A DNA stretch of 64,000 nt from Blasia pusilla (GCA_050084515.1 CM114275.1:15314001-15378000), one strand, 5' to 3'. Numbered from the stretch's first letter, positions 34,524-44,119 are shown. Notes: generated by a model not told the origin, from the sequence alone. A program made the numbers and translations.

Positions 34524-35090
34524 TCACTCGTCATCGTCCGAGAGCTCTTGCAAAATTACTTTCGGCCTTGCCCTCCCAATTTTTGGAATCGTTGGAAGTG
34601 ACGATGGAGTCACTAGCAAGGGTGGCTCTAGAACCGGAGCTCTCCGCTTCAGTGGAGAGTTGTACGCCCCAATGAGCCTTTCGTATTCTGCCTTTGCCTC
34701 CTTGCAAATGTCAAACAGTTCCTGCCTTCCCTCGAGGCAGAGAATGTTCCTGCCACTCAGCCAGGCGCCTTTGATACTTGCCCTTGAAAGTCCCACTAAG
34801 TCGAACACCAAGTCACGCGGCCTTGAGCAGAGCTCGATGAGCGTTTGCATCAGGGCTGGCAACTTTTCCCTTCCTCCTAGAAGTGGGGTACTGTCGTGCA
34901 TGTAAATTCTCGGGGGGGAATTGTACAAACTATCTAAGCTGTACCCATTTGAGCATGGATCCACAGGATCCTCGGATCTTGAACACTGAAATTGTGCTCG
35001 GGCGAACGGCAAGCGATACACGTAGGAGTGGTCCATCCAGTAAATCAAAGACGCGTTGGGAACAATGTCGAAACTAAAGAAGTTGGCTTG
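34524..35090 (-). pseudogene. Cargo gene, methyltransferase motif I exon (T2)
   Basis: Minus strand. It reads DPVDPCSNGYSLDSLYNSPP, TLIELCSRPRDLVFDLVGLS, RASIKGAWLSGRNILCLEGR, QELFDICKEAKAEYERLIG, and a tail ending LQELSDDDE at the stop near 34524. Motif I is FDLVGLSRAS, its Asp near 34800; the bacterial family has D-P-F-x-G-x-G, so a Pro-Phe pair is replaced. The segment GRNILCLEGRQELFDI fits the strand that binds AdoMet at its acidic end. The open frame of 174 codons to a natural-looking acidic C-terminus is a good sign that this is a once-functional 3' terminal exon. Confidence 0.68.
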
Positions 35091-35119
35091 AGAACATTTT
35101 CAATAATCGACTTTTGATC

Positions 35120-35484
35120 AACTGCCGAGTCCGACGGGTTGTTTTGTCCCGGACCAACCCGTCGCCTTCCGACGGGTTGGTCAGGGACTAAAACAACCCG
35201 TCGGGCTCCATTTTTTTGTCCGTGAGCGAAGGCGACAGGTTGATCCAACCAGTCGCTATCAGAGAGCAACCAGTCGCTATCAGTCGGGTTGCATCCAAAA
35301 ACGAAAATCAACTGGGAAAAACCAAAAGAAATTGCAACCCGTCGGGTTCCGACGGGTTGCAGGTACACTGCGGTTTTCCCTGTGTATGCGGGAAAGATGC
35401 AACCCGTTGGAAATCGACGGGTTGCTCTCAGCCGAGCATGGGCTGCTCTAAGCCAGCAACCTGTTGCCTTCGGACGGGTTGCTC
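35120..35484. repeat. Intronic palindrome array (T2, methyltransferase intron)
   Basis: At least five palindromes: near 35126, 35155, 35332 (centre GGGTTCCGAC), 35398 and 35455. Equivalent to T1 27070-27563 in reverse but shorter. Between them are shared spacers such as GAGCATGGGCTGCTCTAAGC. Donor-like GTAAGG (minus strand, near 35560) and acceptor-like CTTTAG (near 35090) flank it; I could not make the codon phase agree across this intron in either copy. Confidence 0.8.
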
Positions 35485-35564
35485 ACGGACAAAAAAAACC
35501 CAGATTGACTCTCATTATACACATCATTAAAATAAAATTGAAATTATAGTACAGGAATTGAGCC

Positions 35565-36651
35565 TTACCCGAATCTGAATCGTCGCGGATCGGAGTGGGT
35601 ACTCGTTTTTTATGATCCACGATTGCGCCGTCCTCCACTTTAGCGACCTCTTGACGCACTGGAGGTTGAAGAGCTCGTCCTCGCTCCCTCCAGTCAACAC
35701 CAAGAAGTAGCCCCTGTCACTCAGATAGGCGTCTGCAAAGGAGAACAAAAGTGCAATCTGGTCATAAGAGAGTGGCACATTCCACTCAAGTACCTCGTCC
35801 AACGGATTCTCGCCCCAAAGTTGCAACCCCGAGGGCAGATCGGCGATCAAGAGATCCACCGCAACCTCTTCGACCACTCCATTCACCGTCCAGGCAGCGT
35901 GCCCATTTCGTTGGAGCTTCCGTCCAAGCGTTGTCAATTTTTTGATGGCTGGTGTCGATGCTTGAGAACTGAAGCTCTTCAGCTCATCCAGTAAAGGGGT
36001 GAAGTGAAGGAGGACGCTTGTCCGGTTCGTTGTTTGTCTGTGTCTTCCCGAGGATGATGGACTGTATTCTCCTTGGGACAACCGGGCACCTCTCGCTTCC
36101 GCTTCTCCCTAGTCTTGGGACGGCTTGTCGGGGTCTCTATGACCTCAGACTCTGGTGGGGTTTTTTTCGCCGAGGACCTGGTCCGACCCTCTCTCCCCGC
36201 TCGTCCGGACGATTCTGCCTCCGGCCTTGAATCTTCAGCCTCTCTTTGGGAAGACTCGCCTCGAATTCCCCCTCGCCTTGCCTTTGAGACCCGTTTTGGA
36301 TTTGTCTTTGTTGTGCGGACCTTGAAGCCAACTCATTTGTCTCGTGGCCTGCTCTTTTGCATCTCCTCTGAAGAAGTCTTCAGGCTGGACGAAATTGGGG
36401 ATGTCGTCTTGTCCTGAGGCCACTGCATCATGAAGCACTCGTAAATCCTTATCATTGATGTCTTCAAGGTCGTTGAAGTCGAGCCAAATGGGGCAATTCT
36501 CCACCTCCCAATCGGACATGTGCTGCCCCATCTCCATGTCGTACATGGAGAATGTCTCTACATCCGGCGGCGAAGCCCACAATTTCAAGGCTACCGGTAA
36601 TTTTCCCCACGTACCTGCATTCTTACACTGGACGAGGTACCTGAAGACCAT
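35565..36651 (-). pseudogene. Cargo gene, methyltransferase motif IV region (T2)
   Basis: Minus strand, two open pieces (36651-36235 and 36081-35565) offset by a frameshift. The first reads MVFRYLVQCKNAGTWGKLPV, YDMEMGQHMSDWEVENCPIW and LDFNDLEDINDKDLRVLHD, then a basic linker. The second ends VNGVVEEVAVDLLIADLPSG, LQLWGENPLDEVLEWNVPLS, YDQIALLFSFADAYLSDRGY then FLVLTGGSEDELFNL. DLLIADLPSG near 35841-35830 occupies motif IV; the following helix and YFLVLTG strand fit the Rossmann-like fold after it. The substitution DPPY to DLPS is shared by T1 and T2, so it is ancestral to both. Confidence 0.65.
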
Positions 36652-37582
36652 CCGTTGGGCAGCTTTTAGTCGAATAGAATCGGCCGTCTGCTCCTGTAGA
36701 TCTCGCTTCTTCTTCGCTTGATCCCATTTGTTCCCTCTACTTCTTCGTCAAGCTTTGCCTGAGGGAGGACGCAAACCTTGAACATGATCTTGAATCCAAG
36801 GTTTTTGGTTGGCTTGTCCCGGATGTCGTCGAGCCAAACCTCGAAATCTCCTGAACTTTCAAGGTTTGCTTCATCCGGGATGGGCTCTAATCTTCTGAGC
36901 TCCGCTTGCAGACCGTCAAGCACGGACTTCCCGATTACCTGCAACGCGTTCCAGAAGGACCATTCGCGTAGCCAGTGCGAGATCAGTGGATCAGACACAC
37001 CCGGAGGATGGTGTGCCGCCCTCTTCTGGGCCTCTGAGCCCTGGAGACTAATTTTCATCAGTTAGATCCTCCTAAACTTGCTTATCCGGACAACGCAAAC
37101 CGATGCACGCGATCTAGGGACACTTTCTCCCCAATCCGACCATGTGGATCTTCATCCCTTTTCCGTTGGCGCTTGATAATCGCCTTCAGCTCCTTGTAGA
37201 ACTCCGGACCAAGTTCGGGGTTGAGAATGTTGATGTATCGTTGCATCTTGCTCGCCGTGTATTTCGTTGCTCCAGATACTGCAGCTTGGATGAATTTGGC
37301 GCTCTCAGACGCAGATACCTTCTCCCTCCGCTCCAGCTCCAATGCAGTGCTTTTCTTCACGGCCTGTATCTTCGACCAGCAAAGGATGGTTACGGCTGCA
37401 TCTTGGGAAATAAACTTATTTGCCCAAGTTTTCTTTTTAATCTAAGCACCCTTTGCAAGCATCTGATTGACAAGGGCATCGCCCAAGAACCCCCTGTACT
37501 CTCCCGGTGCGTCGTAAGCACCTTCCTCACCCGATCGCAGTCCTGGATCCAGTGGTGGGTGACATTCCCCTCCGATACAATC
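36652..37582 (-). pseudogene. Cargo gene, middle exons after ParB domain (T2)
   Basis: Minus strand. It begins at splice acceptor TGCAG|G (37583/37582) and reads IVSEGNVTHHWIQDCDRVRK then VLTTH; a small deletion then shifts the frame. It continues KKSTALELERREKVSASESA, KFIQAAVSGATKYTASKMQR, YINILNPELGPEFYKELKAI, and EANLESSGDFEVWLDDIRDK. Mostly helical and charged, as in the C-terminal helical part of ParB-like proteins or a linker to the methyltransferase. I recognise no catalytic motif here. The T1 left half gives a parallel copy. Confidence 0.55.
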
Positions 37583-38341
37583 CTGCACATCCAAACTCAA
37601 CCCGTCAGGAAATAACATGGGTTCCTGCAACCCGTCGGACTTTGACGGGTCGTCACAGCTCAAGGTCGGATTCTAGCAACGAGCTAAATGATGCAACCCG
37701 TCGGAGTCCGACGAATTGCATTCAGATTTGCTAATGCCTGGTTTCAACCTGTCGGAGTCCGACGGGTTGTGCAACTGAACATACTAACGTGGACATAGCA
37801 TCCCGTCGGAGTCTGACAGGTTGCGTAATTGAATGTAAACTTGCAAGTTGACGTGAAATTTGGGAAACCAACTTCCGAATGCAACCCGTCAGACTCTGAC
37901 GGGTTGATTTCGGCCAAAAACATTTTCGAGGCAAGCAACCCCTCGTACTCCGACGGGTTGCTTTGGGGAAAAAACCTTCTAAACCTGCAGTCAGTCGAAC
38001 AACTCGTCGGAGTCCGACGAGTTGCATTCTTCAAAAAACATCTTGACAAGGCGGCGAGTTGAGCAACCCGTCGGACTCCGACGGTTTGTTTTGCGCCAAA
38101 AACGAATTAAATCGTGGTCAATCAAACAACTCGTCGGAGTCTGACGAGTTCCATTCTTACAAAAACATCCCAAATAGCGTGCAGTCGAGCAACCCGTCGG
38201 AGTGCGACGAGTTGCTTTCGGCAAAAATAAACCTAACCCATTCATCAATCGAGCAACTCGTCGGAGTCCGACGAGTTGCGTAAGTGTTAAAGCATCCCAA
38301 CAACCGTCCGGACGAGTTGCGCAAGTGTTAAAGATACTCAC
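37583..38341 (-). other. Cargo gene intron containing the palindrome array
   Basis: Minus-strand intron of 759 bp. Donor: AACAC|GTGAGT with exon end at 38342. Acceptor: GGATGTGCAG|G with next exon at 37582. The codon split AC|G restores Thr, and the open frame passes from AMHAMNT to IVSEGNVTHHW without a break. Phase agreement, a strong donor and a strong acceptor make this the best-supported intron of the gene. It holds all eleven palindromes of 37600-38320. Confidence 0.8.
37600..38320. repeat. Palindrome array, 11 copies, 63-64 bp period at its right end
   Basis: Copies start near 37626, 37693, 37745, 37799, 37880, 37936, 37999, 38062, 38126, 38189 and 38253; the last six are 63, 63, 64, 63 and 64 bp apart. 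Arms are GCAACCCGTCGG / CCGACGGGTTGC or, in the copies at 37999 and 38253, GCAACTCGTCGG / CCGACGAGTTGC with both arms changed together. Spacers are about 36 bp. A partial copy (CCGTCCGGACGAGTTGC) lies near 38304. Confidence 0.92.
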
Positions 38342-38802
38342 GTGTTCATGGCATGCATTGCCATCTCCACCGTCGCCATGTGATGAGGGAATGGGTGAAG
38401 GACCACTGCCTTCACGCAAAAATGTGCCTCCAATGAGTTGGGCCGCTCCTCCGCAAACTTGGTCCACGCCATGAACCTGTGATTTCCATCCCAGATGAAG
38501 AAATGCAGATTCCTCATCCGGCTGAATTCCGTGCGCTCAACTTGCCTTCTGAAATCTTGGTCTCGCATCCTCCAGAATGTGTCGAGCTTTTCCAAGTCCT
38601 CCTCCGTAACCAGAGCTTGGGTTCCATGCTCTTCGTAAGGCTGAACATAGAAGGGAGGAAAGCTGTCGACGTAGGATGCTGTCGCCACCGATTGTTTAAG
38701 CTTTGCGATGTCCTTGTCGGACTGAATTTCGCGGACGTATTCCATTGTCCGCAATCGGCAGAGTTGAATCCTCGGGGCGTTGTGGCCCTCCATGAGTGCC
38801 AT
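38342..38802 (-). pseudogene. ParB-like domain exon of the cargo gene
   Basis: Minus strand, 154 codons, open. It reads MEYVREIQSDKDIAKLKQSV, DSFPPFYVQPYEEHGTQALV, RNLHFFIWDGNHRFMAWTKF and AHFCVKAVVLHPFPHHMATV. The pattern of an N-terminal 'I-x-x-L-x-x-S(V/I)' helix, a strand with a nearby acidic pair, and then D-G-N-H-R-(F/Y)-x-A is that of the ParB/Srx fold, in which G-x-H-R is the nucleotide-binding box (residues 106-109). Bacterial and phage ParB-like domains are often linked to DNA methyltransferases, as here. A well-formed splice donor follows. It is a single intact exon of a gene that is otherwise frameshifted, hence the pseudogene call. Confidence 0.65.
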
Positions 38803-38842
38803 CTACTTTACCACATGTCAGAACTGGGACAAGATCAACAAG

Positions 38843-39205
38843 CTACACTAAATTCCCAATGAATTGCAATTCACATAATTCCAAAAAACCCAGATCCTCT
38901 CTTACCCGCTCGAAAATGGGGTCGGTTTCTTGGCCAGCTAACTTGTGTGAGATAGAAGCTGGCAAATCGACTGGGAACTCGTCGATCCGATAGAGTTCGA
39001 TGTCCTCCGCCGGGCTTGGAGTCAAGAATGAACGCTCTCCGGCTTCTTCGGCCATGACCACCATCTCCACGCTGGCGGTCCTCATGACCTCGTCGTCATC
39101 GATTTCAACATCTGGCGTTTCCACTATGTTGATTGTGTCCCGGACCGTGGGGACATTTCCGCATCTCAACACTTGCGGTTGGCTATCGCCAATGGCTATC
39201 GCCAA
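38843..39205 (-). pseudogene. Cargo gene upstream exon, acidic region
   Basis: Minus strand, about 120 codons: VLRCGNVPTVRDTINIVETP, DVEIDDDEVMRTASVEMVVM, then IELYRIDEFPVDLPASISHK and FERVREDLGFLELCELQFIG. Acidic, no family recognised. A 9-12 bp tandem duplication (GCCAATGGCTATC) lies at 39186-39210 and may be what breaks the frame from the exon before. Its position just ahead of the ParB exon suggests it is the N-terminal part of the same protein. Confidence 0.5.
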
Positions 39206-39208
39206 TGG

Positions 39209-39553
39209 CTATCGCTTTTTCCTCCTTGCTTTAGCCAATTCGCCCTCCTCACCGACGCGCGCCAGGACGCTTCTTTTTCTCTTTTCGTCGGCGATCCTTT
39301 TCTTCAAGGCCTGCGACGTCTCAGCCTCTGCGTTTTGTTTATCTAGCGTCTCTTGAACACGTCTCGCAAGAAGCACTTGGTTGTGCATCTCCGCTTCCCT
39401 TTCCCGCTCCTCGATTTCCTGCTGCCTAATTTCATTCGCCGAACGAGGCCCAGGAGAAGGTGACGCAGGAGTCCTAATGGACTTCGGAGTGAAGCTCCCA
39501 GACTTGTTGGCTTGTGATTTTTTCCTCGTCATTTTTTCCGGAAATGCCTCCAA
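39209..39553 (-). pseudogene. Cargo gene N-terminal exon, coiled coil and basic tail
   Basis: Minus strand, 114 codons. KKSQANKSGSFTPKSIRTPA is basic and Ser/Pro-rich and could be a nuclear localisation segment. It is followed by a long helix with heptad-like spacing, QQEIEEREREAEMHNQVLLA, RRVQETLDKQNAEAETSQAL, and ends KARRKKR. I recognise no family. It starts about 1.1 kb from the transposase start on the other strand, so the two genes are divergent and share the palindrome-rich gap between them. Confidence 0.5.
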
Positions 39554-39559
39554 CTATGT

Positions 39560-39920
39560 CCACGACAAATCCCTCGATCAGTCACCTTGCTGATGTCGAG
39601 ATGGTGAGCTCGAACGCCTTGATGGGTAGCTCGAATCGTCCCGCGATCGCTCTGTCGAACCGTCTCGCTGTCGTTCGGTCATACCGTCTCGCTCTCGTTC
39701 CCTCCTATCGACTCGCGATGTGTCGCCGTGTGAAATGCCCCTACGTATCTGATCAGCTACTGCGCGGGAGAGTGAGGAATGAAGATCGCGAAATGAGAAA
39801 CCGGAAATGAGCGATTTCTGCCCTATTTATACTTTTCTAGCCGTTGGGCTGACCGTTGGGTCCCGTCGTCCTTTCGACGGCGACGTGCCGGATATTACGG
39901 AAGTCCGGACCTGAAAAATG
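39560..39920. other. Divergent promoter region, left part
   Basis: No gene I can support. It contains a short tandem run (TCGAACCGTCTCGCTGTCGT-like units, 39640-39720) and a possible minus-strand leader for the cargo gene. TATTTATAC at 39824-39832 is a TATA-like box correctly placed for minus-strand transcription only if read as its complement GTATAAATA; this is a suggestion. Confidence 0.35.
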
Positions 39921-40482
39921 GCAACCCGTCGGAGTCCGACAGGTTGCGCGGCTCCGCCATCCTAGGTACGTCGCCACGTGCGCGAGCAACCCGTCGGAGA
40001 CCGACGGGTTGAGCGCCTCCGTCGTCTTCGGAAAAGAACGCGAGGTACCCGCCAGCTCGTCGGAGACCGACATGTTGCGCGCCTCCGCCGTGTTTGGGAC
40101 GGGAACGGGACGTATCTTGGGCAATCCGTCGTAGACCGTTGGGTTGCACGCTTCCCTCATCAAGGGTTCCCGTGCAAGTCGTCGGAGTCCGGCTGGCTGC
40201 ACCACAAGGCGAGGCCCTTGCGCAACCCGTTGGAGGGCGACGGGTTGCACGCCTCGCCGTCTTTGGGCAAAAAGGTGAGGCACCCGCGGAACTCATCAGG
40301 AACAGACCGTTTGCACGCCTACGGCATCTTCGGGCAAGAAGGAGCGGTATCCGAGCAACTTGTCAGAGAGCGACGGGTTGCTCGCTTCGACAATGTTTCG
40401 TAGAAGCGTGCAACCCGTCCGATGCCGACGGGTTGCAGGCTTTGGTTAGCTTTGGGTAATTTTTGAGTTACCAGGACTCCGA
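39921..40482. repeat. Palindrome array in the divergent promoter gap (T2)
   Basis: About nine copies beginning 39921 (arms GCAACCCGTCGG and CCGACAGGTTGC), 39986, 40051, 40121, 40178, 40222, 40288, 40353 and 40410. Many have the centre GGAGACCGAC. Spacing is about 45-70 bp. Spacers share the phrases GCCTCCGCCGT and CGCCTCGCC. It lies between the cargo gene (minus) and the transposase gene (plus). Confidence 0.85.
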
Positions 40483-40697
40483 CGGGTTCCAAGTGTGATG
40501 CGCAATCCTCTGCTTCCCAAATCCGGTAACATATTGCAACAGAATTGAATGTGTTATAGAATTGGATCCATTGTATCAGACAATGTCACCCACCTAATTC
40601 ATCTTGTCAGTGAAAATCTGTCAGGAGTATCTGTTTCCTATTCACTATAAAATAAAAATTCTCATTCTCAGTCTCCTCCCGTTGGAATCTTCTTGAA

Positions 40698-41162
40698 ATG
40701 GATAATTATTTTAAGCTCACTTGTGGCAGTCATCTGGCGGCCCTTCCTCAATCAGAAATCATTCGACCCCAAGCTCGTGAGTCTTTCATAGTAGTGGATG
40801 AAAATTTTCTGTCTGTTCGATTTCTTCTCCAAATTGGAACCATCTTTGTATCCAAAGATGTTAGGGTGGACGGTACGGAAGACATAATAGGTGAGACGGT
40901 CCTGCCAGTGACCTCAGACCGTAAAGAATGGAATCTCCTACCTCTAGCAAATGGTCAATACAGAGTTTACGGCATGCCCCTGAATTTGTCTATTTCCCAA
41001 GTAGACGGTCTAGAATTTCCTAGTGCTCCGAGCTCTACGTTTGCAACTCCAAGCTTTGTAGATCCGGCTTCGACTCCAACTTTGCACGCTCGTAACAATG
41101 TTGTTCTTCCTGAAGAGATTCCGGATGTTATCAACCTCACTGGATCTGTCGGACACCAATAG
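40698..41162 (+). pseudogene. Transposase gene, N-terminal exon
   Basis: 154 codons from the first good ATG after the promoter gap: MDNYFKLTCGSHLAALPQSE, SFIVVDENFLSVRFLLQIGT, VTSDRKEWNLLPLANGQYRV and SISQVDGLEFPSAPSS. The family is not recognised from this part. T1 carries the same segment on its minus strand (24981-25440). Downstream, 41163-41480 has frame changes and probably an intron or decay before the zinc-binding part. Confidence 0.5.
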
Positions 41163-41439
41163 GGCCCTTTGTCCGCCTACTCGTTCCTCTTGCGAGTATC
41201 CGGCAATAGTTTGCTTTCGTCTCTGGCCTTGAAAATGTTCAAGCACATTCTTGTCGACATTTAGCCGCCACCCACATTACGATGGTAATTGCATTTTTGA
41301 GTTGCCTCCACTTGCCGCTTGCTCTGCTCAAAAGAAGGATGGAGGCGCTGAAGGGTATGGACAGAAAGTCTGATTGTCATCGATGGTGCAGGCTTCAACG
41401 GACCAATGCTTCAATTCCAGATGGTCCTTGGATTGTCTC

Positions 41440-42711
41440 CCGCCGCCAATGCGTGGGAGCCTTGGAATGTAGAAGTCCAGCATGCCCGTATCTAGAGCGC
41501 AACGGGCGAGTCAATACGTCGCAATTCCCTCCCAAGAATGCAGAAACTCCATACGAGGTCGGTGCCACCATACCGGGAGGCCATCGATGTCCTCATTGTC
41601 GCACGCCTTCTTCTGCGTTGGAGCGTGTCCTGCATACATATTTTTCATTGTCCACGACTTGGGCTCCACGTCAGAGTATACAAGGCTGGCAGTCCATATT
41701 GGCTCCCACACTCATCCTGTGATCGATGCAATTCAAAGACACATCAAGGAGGATGTGGCGAAGAAAGTAGCCAAGGTCTACAAAAACTCTCCGGGTTCAA
41801 AGCCTGGAGTGATCAAGCTCACAACGACATCACAAATTTGTGAACAATTGCTTGGAATCCTTGGACAGGGCGAGATCATGGCGGTTGAGGAGAAACAACT
41901 CTGGGAAAATCTCGCATTTCTCGATGATCCTGAATGCTTCCGGAATTTGCTGCGTCAAATACGAGTTCTAGATGGAAAGACGACTGAAATGGATGCCATC
42001 GCGAGAATCAAGGCCAACTCCAGATTTCCATTGATTCAGAGATGGCAGTTCATGGGCCAAGGAGGCGAGGTATCCAGGGCCTATGTCTTCAAAATGTCAA
42101 CCACAGGTCCGTCGAGTGGCCTCGATCTTATAGATCAAATGAGGGAAGGGGAAGATCTTTACGGGAGTTGGGTAAGCTTTGATATTTGCTACAGAGTGCT
42201 GAACGGATGGTTGACGATGGGTGCTCACGTTTATGACCATGTGGAGAAGGGACTCGAAACCATATTTGTCTGTGAAGTAAGGGCAGAAGACGTTGGCAGT
42301 TTGAAGATGTGCTGGTTACTCTTATTGGAGGTGGTGAAGGAAAACAAAAGGCCACCTCCGGAAATTTATGGGTTCATGGCGGACAATGCACAACCTAGGT
42401 GGATTGCTATCCGGGAAGTGTTCTAGGGTGGAGAGGTTCAACCGGAGAGGGAAAGGTCGGATGCTTTCCATTGGCAACAGTCTGTGACCCGGTACACCAA
42501 ATCTTGCATCAAGGAGAATAAGAGGACAGAGCATGTCACTCTACTCCAACGCTGCAAGGACAGCAAAACCTTGAAACATGCCATGGAATGCTAGGAAGAA
42601 CTTCATGGGTGGTGGAGGAAGCATGCGATTGAGGGGAAGTACAAAGAGTTGTGCTCTTCGTTGAGTTGGTGGACTGTACGTATGAGACAATGGGGAAACT
42701 TCATGCAACAG
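41440..42711 (+). pseudogene. MULE-like DDE transposase, core exon (T2)
   Basis: It begins with a cysteine cluster, LECRSPACPYLERNGRVNTS and CPHC, then IFFIVHDLGSTSEYTRLAVH, IGSHTHPVIDAIQRHIKEDV, and a helical stretch to RAYVFKMSTTGPSSGLDLID. The likely catalytic Asp residues are in SWVSFDICYR (near 42181) and FMADNAQPRWIAIREVF (near 42382). The third acidic residue is probably in EELHGWWRKH. DAFHWQQSVTRYTKS fits the Cys/His-x-x-His step after the second Asp in MULEs. In-frame TAG stops at 42424-42426 and near 42593 are mutations: T1 has TGG at the first. The 9-bp TSDs agree with a Mutator-type enzyme. The exon ends CAG|GTGAGT at 42711. Confidence 0.62.
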
Positions 42712-43149
42712 GTGAGTTCACTATTTTGTCTTGTCAAGCTCACGCTGAGAATTGTTTGTAACGTTGTAGCTCAGGTTGAGAAGCGTGGGAACTATATGGA
42801 TTTCAAACGGAAGAAACCAAGCAAGCTGTCGGATGCGACGGGTTGCCCGAGTGTGCAACCCGACAGAAACCGACGGGTTGCATCCAGATGTTTGGTGCAA
42901 CCCAAGTGTGCAACCCGTCGGGACCCGACGGGTCATAGAGTCGTTCGTGGGATGCCTCGGCCTTGCAACCCGTCCGGTTCCGACGGGTTGCAGTAGGTGG
43001 GTTTAAGGTTACAACACGTCGGGACCCGACGGGTCGGAGAGTCATTCATGGGATATCTCGGGCCTACAACCCATTTGGTTCCGACAGGTCGCTTATTTGT
43101 TTGACTCATGATTTATTTTCGTTCCCTTCTAACATTGCCGTCATTGCAG
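42712..43149 (+). other. Transposase intron with palindromes
   Basis: 438-bp intron: donor CAG|GTGAGT, acceptor TCATTGCAG|G. It is phase 0 on both sides, joining FMQQ to GLNVHENALCP. The palindromes at 42832-43092 (ATGCGACGGGTTGC half, GTGCAACCCGACAG..., GCAACCCGTC-GG-GACCCGACGGGTC, GCAACCCGTCCGGTTCCGAC and two more) all fall inside it. Confidence 0.8.
42826..43095. repeat. Palindrome array in the transposase intron
   Basis: About five copies, 55-65 bp apart, with variable centres (GGACCCGAC, GGTTCCGAC, AGAAACCGAC). Arms are the same as elsewhere in the transposon; some copies end in GGGTC in place of GGGTTGC. This third genic intron with the same repeat shows that the arrays are an intron property of the element. 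Confidence 0.85.
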
Positions 43150-44119
43150 GGATTGAACGTTCATGAAAATGCCCTCTGCCCCAACACAAGTGGAGCAGAA
43201 AGTGTTCATTCCTCTTGGAGGTCGTCACAAGCATGCCAACGAGTTTCACTTGTGGAGGCATGCCAACAAGACCAGGCAAGAGCAATGCTAGAGTCTGCAG
43301 CATCCCATATCTTCCTCACAAAAGGCATAACAAAAGGAAAGGGGCCGTCGATCTACGAGCTCTATGTCAGGGCGGCTGTGAGATTTGGTGATGAAAAATT
43401 GTATGTCGAAGCCTTCAACGGGTGCCTAGTTGGAACTCCCCTCGAGCAAGACGTACACATTGGTGGGGATATTCGTGGGCGGGTTTCAAGACGTCCCATA
43501 CAGATGGTGGTAGAGCAGTCCGAGCGAGACTCATGGAGACCAGATAAGTATCTTGACTTCAGGCCGGTGAAGAGGCAGCATCGAGGAATGAATCAGGTGA
43601 TTGATTTGGATGAGGAAATTACGCCGCCCAGGTATTCGGGGAGCCCGGACCTGTCCCAAATCCGTGATGGAGTTACTTCTCCAAAATCAGTGAATGTTTT
43701 ATTTCAAAAGCCCTCCGTTGCTTGAAGTTCGCAACATCATGTCACTAGGGTGGTTCAACAATATGGGATTCCGGTAATGGAGGTGGATTGCAACCTAAAA
43801 CGGTGGCATATATCTCGGAGCAACCCAGGACGTGGACCCATCTGCAGGGCAGGATCTGATGGCATTAGGAGAGCATGCGGCACTTTCCTAAATAGGAACT
43901 ATACAAGGACAGGACGACCACTGCCTGGGTTTTGGGGACTCAAAACCTTTGATAGTTTCACGAGGACCGGCGATCAATTGACGTACTTCTTCTGCCCAAA
44001 TGAATCTTGCGCTTTCCGAAAGTCTTATCCGGCTGCGATTGGAGCTCCAGGGAATACCCCCACGATTTGGCCCATCGCCGCAGGTACAAACTGCACTCAA
44101 GACGAAGTGGATAATCTTA
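43150..44119 (+). pseudogene. Transposase gene, 3' exon
   Basis: Same phase as the core exon. It reads GLNVHENALCPNTSGAESVH then SSWRSSQACQ, AMLESAASHIFLTKGITKGK, YVRAAVRFGDEKLYVEAFNG, and RHRGMNQVIDLDEEITPPRY. 'NTSGAESVHSSWR' resembles the 'T-N-x-x-E-S-x-H' segment near the end of many MULE transposases. A TGA at 43723-43725 interrupts it, but T1 is open at that place, and the frame goes on with VVQQYGIPVMEVDCNLKRWH, then FFCPNESCAFRKSYPAAIGA, a zinc-finger-like piece. It is cut at about 44120 by the retrotransposon; the rest of the tail is seen in T1 13779-13940. Confidence 0.6.

Noticed and set aside
37600-38320. CRISPR array (27-bp palindromic repeats, 36-bp spacers, regular period)
   Set aside because: The array sits in a phase-consistent spliceosomal intron of a eukaryotic transposon gene, there is no cas gene, the repeats vary and the spacers are loosely related to one another, which fits tandem duplication and not spacer capture.
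34524-39553. Bacterial contamination or an integrated bacterial segment
   Set aside because: The ParB-methyltransferase gene has introns with GT-AG borders, is repeated in several transposon copies, and lies between TSDs embedded in gypsy sequence.
39837-40459. Arg/Ser-rich frames across the T2 promoter array
   Set aside because: Same artefact as in T1: palindrome-derived translations present on both strands.
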